17,972 nt of DNA from the NCBI GenBank assembly GCA_002394025.1, contig DGSV01000080.1, forward strand, positions 1 to 17,972, given 5' to 3'. Positions 1-7,257 of the stretch are shown piece by piece (position 1 is the first letter of the stretch; each line of letters begins with the position of its first letter). A program made the translations under genes and the position numbers. Origin of the DNA: Bacteroidales bacterium UBA4353 (GTDB lineage Bacteria; Bacteroidota; Bacteroidia; Bacteroidales; Paludibacteraceae). The notes under the pieces were generated by a model. That model worked only from the letters and a program-made list of their open reading frames with translations. It searched no databases and was not told the DNA's origin.

Positions 1-1
1 C

Positions 2-805
2 TTATTTATATCCCGGGATATGAGTTGTGTAAACGGGAGTTTCGGAGGGTTGAGCCGCGAGTACATTTTTCAGTGCTTGGCAGTCGGATTGCAGTATTAG
101 GTCATAGGCTATTCTGCCGACTTGCAGGGCGCCGTTTTCCTGTAGGTGTGTATTATCTTTTTTGCCGTCAGGTATGTCGCTATAAATACCTGGTTCCACG
201 TGCATGAAGTATTTCTTGGTTTGTTCTACTCCCATATCCTGCAACCATTGTGTAGTAGCCGCGTTCATATCAAGTAGTGTAACTCCTGTGAAACGTGCCA
301 CGTCGCGCATGGCTTCCACATATCCTCCGTGTGCTTGTACCGGCACACCGTTGTGGTCATATTTGCGGCGTGCTATTGATGTTGCCAGTACCGGTATCGC
401 GCCTTTAGCTTTTGTTTCCTTGACCATTCGTAGCAGATTGCTGCGGTAGTCGGTGATGCTTGCGAAGCGGTTAGGATCAGAACGTTTTGTGTCGTTATGT
501 CCGAATTGTATGATTACTATATCGCCTTTGCTGAGTCTATCGAGTACCATATCCCAGCGTCCTTCGGTGATAAAGGAGTGAGTTGAACGTCCGTTGCGGG
601 CGTAATTGGCAACCACGACCTTGGTGCTGTCGAGATATGTCGGGAACAGTTGTCCCCAACCGCGTTCAGGGCTCTCAACGAGTTTTTCCTTGTCAGCCAT
701 GGTGGAGTCGCCAACGAGGAATAGTGTTACGGGTTTGCGACGTGCTGCCGTAAAAAGGAGCATAGCGATGAGCAGCATTGAGAGTAGGGTAATGGACTTT
801 TTCAT
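2..805 (-). CDS. SGNH/GDSL hydrolase, rhamnogalacturonan acetylesterase-like (CE12 type)
   Basis: This 267-residue protein is a probable exported carbohydrate esterase. A signal peptide covers residues 1 to about 21 (KK, then a hydrophobic run ending in LLFTAA). The SGNH blocks follow in order: GDST at 32-35 with nucleophile Ser34, ARNGRST at 69-75 with the block II glycine, GHND at 102-105 with the block III asparagine, and DNTH at 217-220 with the catalytic Asp and His. The extended context (RGWGQLF near 48, EGRWD near 81, a GGY near 160) resembles the YesT/RgaE rhamnogalacturonan acetylesterases, which remove acetyl groups from pectin rhamnogalacturonan I. The substrate is inferred from family resemblance only. 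The ATG at 805 puts the signal peptide at the N-terminus. The gene lies 30 bases downstream of uvrA with no promoter visible between them, so it may be read from the uvrA promoter. No SusC/SusD-type genes are in view. The TAA stop lies at 4-2. Confidence 0.85.
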   Translation of the reverse strand: MKKSITLLSMLLIAMLLFTAARRKPVTLFLVGDSTMADKEKLVESPERGWGQLFPTYLDSTKVVVANYARNGRSTHSFITEGRWDMVLDRLSKGDIVIIQFGHNDTKRSDPNRFASITDYRSNLLRMVKETKAKGAIPVLATSIARRKYDHNGVPVQAHGGYVEAMRDVARFTGVTLLDMNAATTQWLQDMGVEQTKKYFMHVEPGIYSDIPDGKKDNTHLQENGALQVGRIAYDLILQSDCQALKNVLAAQPSETPVYTTHIPGYK

Positions 806-835
806 TGTATTATGGGTTATTTATTTGTTATTTAA

Positions 836-3673
836 TTAATTATATTGTCGGAGCGCTAATGCTGTATAGCTTATATTGTTGTTGAGAAGTTGTTCCGGCG
901 TGCCTTCAAAAACTATATTTCCGCCTTGTTCTCCTCCTTCCGGTCCGAGGTCTATGATGTGGTCCGCGGCACGAATTATTTCGAGGTTATGTTCGACTAC
1001 GACCGCAGTATGTCCGCGAGCAACGAGTGCGTTGATGGCTTTAAGCAGTGTGGCGATGTCATGGGTGTGAAGTCCTGTGGTGGGTTCGTCGAATATGAAC
1101 ATTGTTGGTTGGTCATTTTCGTTAGCGAGGAATGCCGCGAGTTTGAGTCGTTGTGCCTCGCCGCCTGATAGTGTGCTGCTGCTCTGTCCCAGTTTTACGT
1201 ATCCTATGCCGACATCTTGCAGTGGTTTGAGGCGTGCCACGATACGTTTTTCGAGGCTTCCGTTGTTTTTGGAAAAGAATTCTATAGCCTGATTGACAGT
1301 CATCTCCAGTATGTCGTATATATTCACTCCGTGGTATGTTACTTCAAGGATGTCTTGTTTGAAGCGTTTGCCGTGGCAGTGTTCGCAGGTCATGGTGAGG
1401 TCTGCCATGAATTGCATGGGGATTGTTATCGTTCCCTCGCCTTCACATTCTTCGCAACGTCCGCCCGGGGTATTGAATGAGAACATTATGGGTCCGAAGC
1501 CCATTTGTTTTGCCAGTTGCTGTTGCGAGAACAGTGTTCGTATCAGGTCGTAGGCTTTGATGTATGTCACGGGGTTGGAGCGTGATGAGCGGCTGAGCAT
1601 ATTCTGGTCCACGAGTTCCACGGCGCGTATGCGGCTCATCTGTCCTTCGATGGCTGCCATGGCACCTGTCGTCTCGGCTCCGAAGCCGTAGTATTTTCTC
1701 AGTGCCGGGTAGAGTATCTGCTTGACGAGTGTTGACTTGCCGGAGCCCGAAGGTCCGCACACCACAGTGAGCACTCCGAGTGGGAAGGTGACGTCGATAT
1801 TCTTGAGGTTGTTCTGACAGGCGCCGCGAACGATGATGGAATCCTGCCATTGGCGGTGATACTGCGGCAGGGGAATAGCCTTGTTATGGAAGAGATAGGC
1901 AAGGGTATAAGATTGGGGATATAGTTCCTGTATCTGTTCTTTGCTCAGCGTTATGAGTTTGCTCATCTCTTGTGCCACAATGAGTTGTCCTCCCGCTCTC
2001 CCTGCTTCGGGTCCTATGTCAATGAGGTAGTCTGCGGCGGCTATGATTTCGGGGTCGTGTTCTACAACGACCACAGTGTTGCCTATGTCGCGTAGTTGTC
2101 GGAATACGGATATGAGGCGTTGTGTATCTCTTTGGTGGAGTCCTATGCTTGGTTCGTCGAGCACGTAGAGTGAGCCCACGAGGCTGCTGCCCAATGCTGT
2201 GGCGAGGCTTATGCGTTGGCTCTCGCCACCACTCAGGGTGTTGCTCTGGCGGTTGAGGGTGAGGTAGCCAAGCCCCACGTCATTGAGATATTGCAGACGG
2301 TTGGTGATCTCGCGCAACAAGCGTTGTGCCGTTAGTCGCTCATGCTCGGTGAGTTGCAGGTCGCGAAACCATGGCAGTAATTGCTTGACGGGCATTTCTG
2401 TTATCTGGCGGATATTAAGACCTCCTACGCGGACGTACAAGGCCTCGCGACGCAGTCTCGAACCACTGCATTCAGGACATAATGTCTTGCCGCGGTAGCG
2501 CGAGAGCATAACACGGTATTGAATTTTCTCGTACTGCTTCGACTCAAGGTAGTGAAAAAACTCGTTAAGACCATGGAAGTATTCGTTTCCGGTCCAGATA
2601 AGTTGTTTCTGCTCAGTGGTGAGTTGATAGAAAGGGGTATGTACCGGGAAGTTGAATTTATGGGCGTTGGTGATGAGGTCTTGTAGCCATAGTCCCATTT
2701 TTTCGCCTCGCCAGCATGCTATCGCTTGTTCGTAGAGGCTCAGGCTCTTATCGGGCACCACAAGGTCAGGGTCTATGCCTATTATATTTCCGAATCCTGA
2801 ACATTCGGGGCATGCTCCTAAGGGGTTATTGAAGTCGAAGAGATGTGTCGAAGGTTCGCGGAATGTTATGCCGTCCGCCTCGAAGCGTGATGAGAACACC
2901 TCATCGCGTTGTTCATCGCCCATGATGCGCAGCAGGCATTGCCCATCGCCCTCATAGAAGGCTGTTTCCACAGAGTCTGTGAAGCGATTAGCCGTGGACT
3001 GTTTGCCGTCAGCCACGATGCGGTCGATGACCAGATAGCATTCGCCATTGTGTATGCTACGGCTTATGGCATCGTAGTGGGGTGTTTTGCCGTCTATCAG
3101 TTCGCTGATGAGCCATGTCTGTCCCTGCTTGTCAATCACGCGCATAAAGCCTTGACTCTGCCAGATGAAAAGCTGTTCGCCCAATGTACGGTTGGCCTTG
3201 AGAGTGATATTGGTGAGTAGCATGACGCGGGTGCCTTGTGGCAGGCTCATCATGCGTGCCACGACATCCTGTGCCGTATGGCGTTTGACTTCCGTGCCTG
3301 ACACTGGGGATATGGTGCGTCCTATTCTGGCGAAGAGCAGTTTGAGATAGTCGTATATTTCCGTAGATGTGCCTACCGTTGAGCGCGGGTTGCGGGTAGC
3401 CGTTTTTTGCTGTATGGCAATTGCCGGAGGTATGCCGCTAATGCTGTCAACCTCGGGCTTTTGCATCCTGCCGAGGAATTGCCGGGCATAGGCAGAAAGG
3501 CTTTGTACGTAGCGACGCTGCCCTTCGGCGTATAGGGTGTCGAAAGCCAGCGAGGACTTGCCGCTGCCACTCAAGCCGGTGATTACCACAAATTTATTTC
3601 GCGGTATGTCAACATTGATACCTTTGAGGTTATGCAGGCGGGCGCCTTTGATATGTATGGCTGAAAAATCCAT
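836..3673 (-). CDS. uvrA: UvrABC excinuclease subunit A (UvrA), UvrA-family ABC ATPase
   Basis: UvrA is the damage-sensing ATPase of nucleotide excision repair; it loads UvrB on damaged DNA. From the ATG at 3673 it is 945 residues, close to the family norm of about 940. It has two ABC ATPase halves: Walker A GLSGSGKS at 33-40 and GPSGSGKS at 640-647, signatures LSGGESQR near 480 and LSGGEAQR near 835, and Walker B/D-loops LDEPSIGLH near 505 and FDEPTTGLH near 861. The C-terminal zinc finger is complete (C740, C743, C763, C766). The first finger keeps only one CxxC (C288, C291); the expected upstream CxxC is replaced by a Cys-free segment (RFEADGITF). A TTG nine bases upstream (3682) would give three more residues but lies inside the -7 promoter box, so I chose the ATG. 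Many Bacteroidota carry two UvrA paralogues, so this could be either a main UvrA or a second copy. Confidence 0.93.
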   Translation of the reverse strand: MDFSAIHIKGARLHNLKGINVDIPRNKFVVITGLSGSGKSSLAFDTLYAEGQRRYVQSLSAYARQFLGRMQKPEVDSISGIPPAIAIQQKTATRNPRSTVGTSTEIYDYLKLLFARIGRTISPVSGTEVKRHTAQDVVARMMSLPQGTRVMLLTNITLKANRTLGEQLFIWQSQGFMRVIDKQGQTWLISELIDGKTPHYDAISRSIHNGECYLVIDRIVADGKQSTANRFTDSVETAFYEGDGQCLLRIMGDEQRDEVFSSRFEADGITFREPSTHLFDFNNPLGACPECSGFGNIIGIDPDLVVPDKSLSLYEQAIACWRGEKMGLWLQDLITNAHKFNFPVHTPFYQLTTEQKQLIWTGNEYFHGLNEFFHYLESKQYEKIQYRVMLSRYRGKTLCPECSGSRLRREALYVRVGGLNIRQITEMPVKQLLPWFRDLQLTEHERLTAQRLLREITNRLQYLNDVGLGYLTLNRQSNTLSGGESQRISLATALGSSLVGSLYVLDEPSIGLHQRDTQRLISVFRQLRDIGNTVVVVEHDPEIIAAADYLIDIGPEAGRAGGQLIVAQEMSKLITLSKEQIQELYPQSYTLAYLFHNKAIPLPQYHRQWQDSIIVRGACQNNLKNIDVTFPLGVLTVVCGPSGSGKSTLVKQILYPALRKYYGFGAETTGAMAAIEGQMSRIRAVELVDQNMLSRSSRSNPVTYIKAYDLIRTLFSQQQLAKQMGFGPIMFSFNTPGGRCEECEGEGTITIPMQFMADLTMTCEHCHGKRFKQDILEVTYHGVNIYDILEMTVNQAIEFFSKNNGSLEKRIVARLKPLQDVGIGYVKLGQSSSTLSGGEAQRLKLAAFLANENDQPTMFIFDEPTTGLHTHDIATLLKAINALVARGHTAVVVEHNLEIIRAADHIIDLGPEGGEQGGNIVFEGTPEQLLNNNISYTALALRQYN

Positions 3674-3679
3674 TAGTGA

Positions 3680-3711
3680 CAAAAATACGAAAAAAACTTT
3701 ACATGACCAAA
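3680..3711 (-). promoter_or_regulatory. Bacteroides-type promoter for uvrA
   Basis: Read on the minus strand, TTTG (3711-3708) is followed after exactly 20 bases by TATTTTTG (3687-3680). This matches the -33 TTTG / -7 TAnnTTTG consensus of the Bacteroidota primary sigma factor, with normal spacing. Transcription would be expected to start about 4 to 6 bases past the -7 box, near 3676-3674, which leaves almost no leader before the ATG at 3673. The promoter sits in the 43-base gap after macB. The assignment rests on the consensus match alone; no start site has been measured here. Confidence 0.72.
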
Positions 3712-3716
3712 TGTCG

Positions 3717-4937
3717 CTATTCGTATCTGAGGGCTTCTATGGGGTCAAGGTTTGCGGCTTTCTTGGCGGGGTAGTATCCGAAGAATATGCCTGTCACGGT
3801 GCATACGGCAAAGCTGAGCAGTACCGTCCAAACCTCGATTGCTATGGGCCATGAAGCGATATATTTTATGGCATAGCTGGCGCCAATGCCCAAAGCCACT
3901 CCTATTATGCCTCCCGTGACGGATATCATGATGGCTTCAATCAGGAATTGTGATAGTATATCCACGCCCCGCGCTCCCACGGACATACGCAGTCCTATCT
4001 CGCGCGTGCGTTCTGTGACGGAGACGTACATGATATTCATGATGCCTATGCCTCCCACCACGAGTGATATGCCGGCAATGCATGCCAGCAACACGGTGAG
4101 CAGGTCTGTGGTGCTGGTCATCATGGACGACAGTTCCTGCTGTGAAAAGACGTGGAAATCATTCTCGTCACCTTCTTTGATTTTATGGTTGTTTCGCAGT
4201 ATGTCAGAGATTTCGGCTATTGCGCCGTCGGTGTCGTCTTCGGTAATCGCCGAGGCGAAGATGCCTTGCAGGTACGTCACCGCCAGCAGACGTTTCATCA
4301 CCGTGGTATAAGGCGCGAGCACTATGGCGTCTTGGTCCTGCCCCATGGAGTTATAGCCTTTGGATTTTAGGACTCCTATGACACGCAATGGCGTGTTTTT
4401 GAAACGTATGACCTTGCCGATAGGGTCCTCGCCATTGGTGAAGAGGTTATCAACAATCGTTTTGCCTATGACGCATACTTTTGCCGACGACGCTATTTCG
4501 GCATCGCCGAATATGTCTCCGTCTTGCACCGTCAGCTGTCGTATGGTGAGGTATTCGGGGCTCACGCCGGTTACTGATGAGGGGTAGTTATTATTACCGT
4601 AGATGAACTGTCCGCTACTGCTCACGTTAGGGCTCACGGCGGAAAGCAGTGTTGTCTTATCGCGCAGGTCTTCATAGTCGGTGAGTTTCAGAGTCTGCAT
4701 GGCTGACGGGTCTTGTCTTACGCCGCCGCGGCGGTCGGCTCCGGGGTTAATCATAATCATGTTGGACCCCATTTCGGCTATTTGGCTTTGGATGCTGCGT
4801 TTTGAGCCCTGACCGATGGCAAGCATGGTAATAACAGAGCCCACACCGATGATGATGCCCAGCATGGTGAGAAAGGCGCGCATCTTATTATTCGTCAGTG
4901 CGCCGATGGCTATCTTGATGAGGTTGATGAATGACAT
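3717..4937 (-). CDS. MacB/FtsX-family ABC transporter permease
   Basis: This 406-residue permease has the MacB layout: a first membrane helix at about 20-42 (in a segment starting NKMRAFLTMLGI), a large extracytoplasmic MacB-PCD-like domain at about 43-275, then three helices at about 278-304, 330-352 and 368-390. The hallmark loop ERTREIGLRMSVGA lies near 308-321, and the protein ends in DPIEALRYE, the usual MacB permease C-terminus. It has no ATPase domain, unlike E. coli MacB, so it needs a separate ABC ATPase. Neither that nor a membrane-fusion protein lies in this window. Family members act as mechanotransmitters that couple cytoplasmic ATP use to periplasmic work such as export of antibiotics, peptides or lipoproteins; the substrate here is unknown. 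The ATG at 4937 is 32 bases after dacB, which suggests it is the last gene of the gluQRS operon. Confidence 0.9.
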   Translation of the reverse strand: MSFINLIKIAIGALTNNKMRAFLTMLGIIIGVGSVITMLAIGQGSKRSIQSQIAEMGSNMIMINPGADRRGGVRQDPSAMQTLKLTDYEDLRDKTTLLSAVSPNVSSSGQFIYGNNNYPSSVTGVSPEYLTIRQLTVQDGDIFGDAEIASSAKVCVIGKTIVDNLFTNGEDPIGKVIRFKNTPLRVIGVLKSKGYNSMGQDQDAIVLAPYTTVMKRLLAVTYLQGIFASAITEDDTDGAIAEISDILRNNHKIKEGDENDFHVFSQQELSSMMTSTTDLLTVLLACIAGISLVVGGIGIMNIMYVSVTERTREIGLRMSVGARGVDILSQFLIEAIMISVTGGIIGVALGIGASYAIKYIASWPIAIEVWTVLLSFAVCTVTGIFFGYYPAKKAANLDPIEALRYE

Positions 4938-4950
4938 TGATAGATATTGT

Positions 4951-4976
4951 TACAGACTATTTGTACAGACTATTTG
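4951..4976. repeat. 13-bp perfect tandem duplication over the dacB stop
   Basis: The unit TACAGACTATTTG occurs twice in a row at 4951-4963 and 4964-4976 on the plus strand. The dacB TAG stop (4972-4970) lies in the copy nearer to dacB. The second copy fills most of the short gap before macB. It looks like a replication-slippage duplication and leaves both reading frames intact. Confidence 0.9.
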
Positions 4977-6385
4977 CATACTCCCGTGAGCAAAAGTTCA
5001 ATCATATCCTGAACGTATTTAACCCGGCATGCCGGGTCCGCGACAAGTACCGCAAAGGCATATTTGTGTCCGCTGGGGCCTTGCGCATAGCCCGCATAGC
5101 TTTTGATATGACTTGTGGTGCCTGATTTGATATGCGCTTTGCCTTGCAGGGGCGTGTCGCGCAGAAAACCGCGTACTGTGCCTTCAACGCCGGCTTGGGG
5201 CAGCGAATTGAGGAATGTCTCCTTATAGCGGCTATTGGTCATATATGCCAACAAGTCCACGAGCGATACGGCGGAAAGTCTGTCAATGGGAGACAGACCG
5301 CTGCCGTCAACGATTTTGTTGTACTGCATACCGGCAACTCGTGAGCGCCAGTAGTTATTGATAACGTCAGAGGCGTTCTTGCGGCTTGATGTCTTGACAC
5401 CTTTGGTGCCTATCAGGCGGAAGATATGTTCGGCATACATATTATCGCTTCGGAAGTTGGTATATGTGATAATGTCCGATAGCGGCATTGAAGAGTGGGT
5501 ATGGAGCACTTCGTGCTTTGACGTATCCGCTATTTGTGTGTATGCCGCAGGTTTGCTGACGGTTATTCCTGTCGTTTTCAGTGCTTTGGTGAAGTCCGAC
5601 GCCAACAACAGGGCAGGGTTGGGTATGTCGCCGCTGATGGAAAGCCGCGAACTTGATGTGCTGGCATTGCCGCTCAGGTAGCGTGTATTGCTCAGTGGCA
5701 GACCGCGTACGAAGATATCGGTAGTGGGCAGCTGTCCGGTGCAGGTTATGTTGTTCTCGAAACGGATGGAGTCGATTTGCGGACTGACCTTTTCCACTGT
5801 CACCGGTTTGCCCTCGCCATTGGCTACGAGAGTGATATTCATGCGGTTATCACAGTAGGCGATAGCGAATACTCCGGGAGCGTAGTAGTTGCCGATATCT
5901 TCCCAAATCCAGAAAGGATTGATGTATTCATCATCGAATGCGGAGATATCGGCTATCACGGCCCCGTCGATTTTCTTGATACCTTTCTCTTTGAGTTTCC
6001 GGCACCATGTGTTCAGGAAAGCGGTGTTACCCAACTGTTGACTACCAAGGCTGGGGTCGCCCGACCCTTTGATATAAACATTACCATGTAGCACTCCCGC
6101 GGCATCTATCTCACCATCGGTTTCGATGAGAGTTTTATAGCGATAGTCAGCGCCGAAAAGTTCCAGGGCTGTGGCTGTCGTGATTACTTTCATCACTGAG
6201 GCGCAGGGAGTGATGGCATCAGGGCGGTAGCTGGCCACGACCTTATTGGTTGTGAGGTCTTTGACCATCAGGCTTATGTTGGCATGTTTGAGCTCGGGAT
6301 TTGCCATGAAGTGTTCTACGGCATTCTGAGCGCTTATTAGACAGGCAATGAGCAAAAATGTTGTCAGACAGAATTTTCTTATCAT
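4970..6385 (-). CDS. dacB: D-alanyl-D-alanine carboxypeptidase/endopeptidase, PBP4 (S13) family
   Basis: This 471-residue penicillin-binding protein trims or cleaves peptidoglycan peptides in the periplasm. A signal peptide covers residues 1 to about 19 (ending CLISAQ). The active-site motifs are in S13 order: SVMK at 63-66 with Ser63 the expected acylated serine, SDN at 313-315, and KSGT at 420-423 in place of the commoner KTG. The GSGDPSL segment near 107-113 and DGSGLS near 360-365 are also typical of PBP4. The wide spacing between SxxK and SxN leaves room for the extra domains of the PBP4 fold. Length is near that of E. coli DacB (477). The ATG at 6385 starts the signal peptide directly. 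It follows the lipoprotein gene by 46 bases and precedes the MacB-type permease by 32, with no promoter match in either gap. Confidence 0.93.
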   Translation of the reverse strand: MIRKFCLTTFLLIACLISAQNAVEHFMANPELKHANISLMVKDLTTNKVVASYRPDAITPCASVMKVITTATALELFGADYRYKTLIETDGEIDAAGVLHGNVYIKGSGDPSLGSQQLGNTAFLNTWCRKLKEKGIKKIDGAVIADISAFDDEYINPFWIWEDIGNYYAPGVFAIAYCDNRMNITLVANGEGKPVTVEKVSPQIDSIRFENNITCTGQLPTTDIFVRGLPLSNTRYLSGNASTSSSRLSISGDIPNPALLLASDFTKALKTTGITVSKPAAYTQIADTSKHEVLHTHSSMPLSDIITYTNFRSDNMYAEHIFRLIGTKGVKTSSRKNASDVINNYWRSRVAGMQYNKIVDGSGLSPIDRLSAVSLVDLLAYMTNSRYKETFLNSLPQAGVEGTVRGFLRDTPLQGKAHIKSGTTSHIKSYAGYAQGPSGHKYAFAVLVADPACRVKYVQDMIELLLTGVCK

Positions 6386-6431
6386 CAGTAACTTGTTTTT
6401 TTGTTTGATATTTCGTTATTTCGGTTTTTTG

Positions 6432-7238
6432 TTATTGGTTATTTTGTTGCCATTTGGCGATTACGTTTTGCGCTGCGTTTGCGTTGTGGCGCAGTGTATT
6501 GACGTCATTATAGGCAATGGCCAGGCTGCATGTCTGTTGCAGGGCTTTGATGTCATTTGCGGTAAGTTGGTAGCTGTATGTGTCTTCGCCGGATATGATG
6601 ACTTTGATTTTGTCGGAGCCATGATTGTCGATGAATGTGAGCAGGTTCATGGCATCGTCGTTTTCGAATGCGAGGTATTCGTGCCCTTCGAAAATGTGTG
6701 GTGCTTTGATAGCCGTCACTTCGGTGTTAGCCTCGTCGTTAGCGGTGATTAGCAGGTTGGTATGGTTGAGTTTTTTGCTTCCGCAATATACGCTGCGCAC
6801 GAATGGGTGTCCGTCTTCGCTGACAAAGGCTTGCAGAAAACTGCGCTGGCTATTATTCACGGAGCGCATAGCGGGCAGTATCAGGTTACCGTATTTCTGG
6901 TATGCGGTGTCTTTCTCGAGCGTAAAGGCTTGCAGTAGCGAGTCGAGTAGTTGTTCGGCATCGTTGAGCATAGCATCGTTATATTCCAGCGAGCGTTGTG
7001 CCTGCAGGTATGCTACACTATCTTTGAGGTGGCGTGCCTCACGGCGCATATTGACAAGTTTCGGAAATAGTATGTCAACGCTGTCAAGTGTCGTCAGGGC
7101 ATTATTCCATTCGCCGTTATCGATTTGTTGGGTGCCTCGATTGATGTATGCGCGGGCTTGTTGTTCCTCGTTGGGTTGGCAGGATATTAATGCCAAGGCG
7201 ATAACGCTACTCATGGCAAAGATGTGAATTCGGTTCAT
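6432..7238 (-). CDS. uncharacterised lipoprotein with N-terminal TPR-like/coiled-coil region
   Basis: I do not recognise this 268-residue protein. It begins with a lipoprotein signal: a short positive start (MNRIH), a hydrophobic stretch, and a LISC lipobox with Cys at residue 20, so it should be lipid-anchored. Residues about 26-60 (YINRGTQQIDNGEWNNALTTLD) look like one TPR-type helical hairpin, and about 60-110 are rich in charged and Leu residues, as in a coiled coil. The C-terminal half (about 130-268) has no motif I can name. The ATG at 7238 was chosen because it places the signal peptide first. An in-frame ATG at 7304 would add 22 hydrophilic residues ahead of the signal and overlap the kinase gene. 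It follows the kinase by 19 bases and precedes dacB by 46, so it probably shares their transcript. A role with the kinase or in the cell wall is only a context guess. Confidence 0.82.
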   Translation of the reverse strand: MNRIHIFAMSSVIALALISCQPNEEQQARAYINRGTQQIDNGEWNNALTTLDSVDILFPKLVNMRREARHLKDSVAYLQAQRSLEYNDAMLNDAEQLLDSLLQAFTLEKDTAYQKYGNLILPAMRSVNNSQRSFLQAFVSEDGHPFVRSVYCGSKKLNHTNLLITANDEANTEVTAIKAPHIFEGHEYLAFENDDAMNLLTFIDNHGSDKIKVIISGEDTYSYQLTANDIKALQQTCSLAIAYNDVNTLRHNANAAQNVIAKWQQNNQ

Positions 7239-7257
7239 TTGATTTGATATTAATGGG

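Noticed and set aside
3589..3596. A TAnnTTTG match on the minus strand inside uvrA.
   Set aside because: It falls within the Walker A-proximal coding sequence with no gene start downstream of it; such 8-mers occur by chance.
3674..3682. A TTG start for uvrA at 3682.
   Set aside because: It lies inside the predicted -7 box and adds only three residues; the ATG at 3673 fits the family N-terminus.
3690..3716. A terminator after the MacB-type permease, suggested by a run of seven Ts on the minus strand.
   Set aside because: The only preceding hairpin is a four-pair ACAT/ATGT stem separated from the T run, and the same bases form the spacer of the uvrA promoter.
6625..7227. A 200-codon open frame on the plus strand, antisense to the lipoprotein gene.
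   Set aside because: It is Ser/Arg/Cys-rich with no domain signal and lies fully opposite a gene with a clear signal peptide, so it is a shadow frame.
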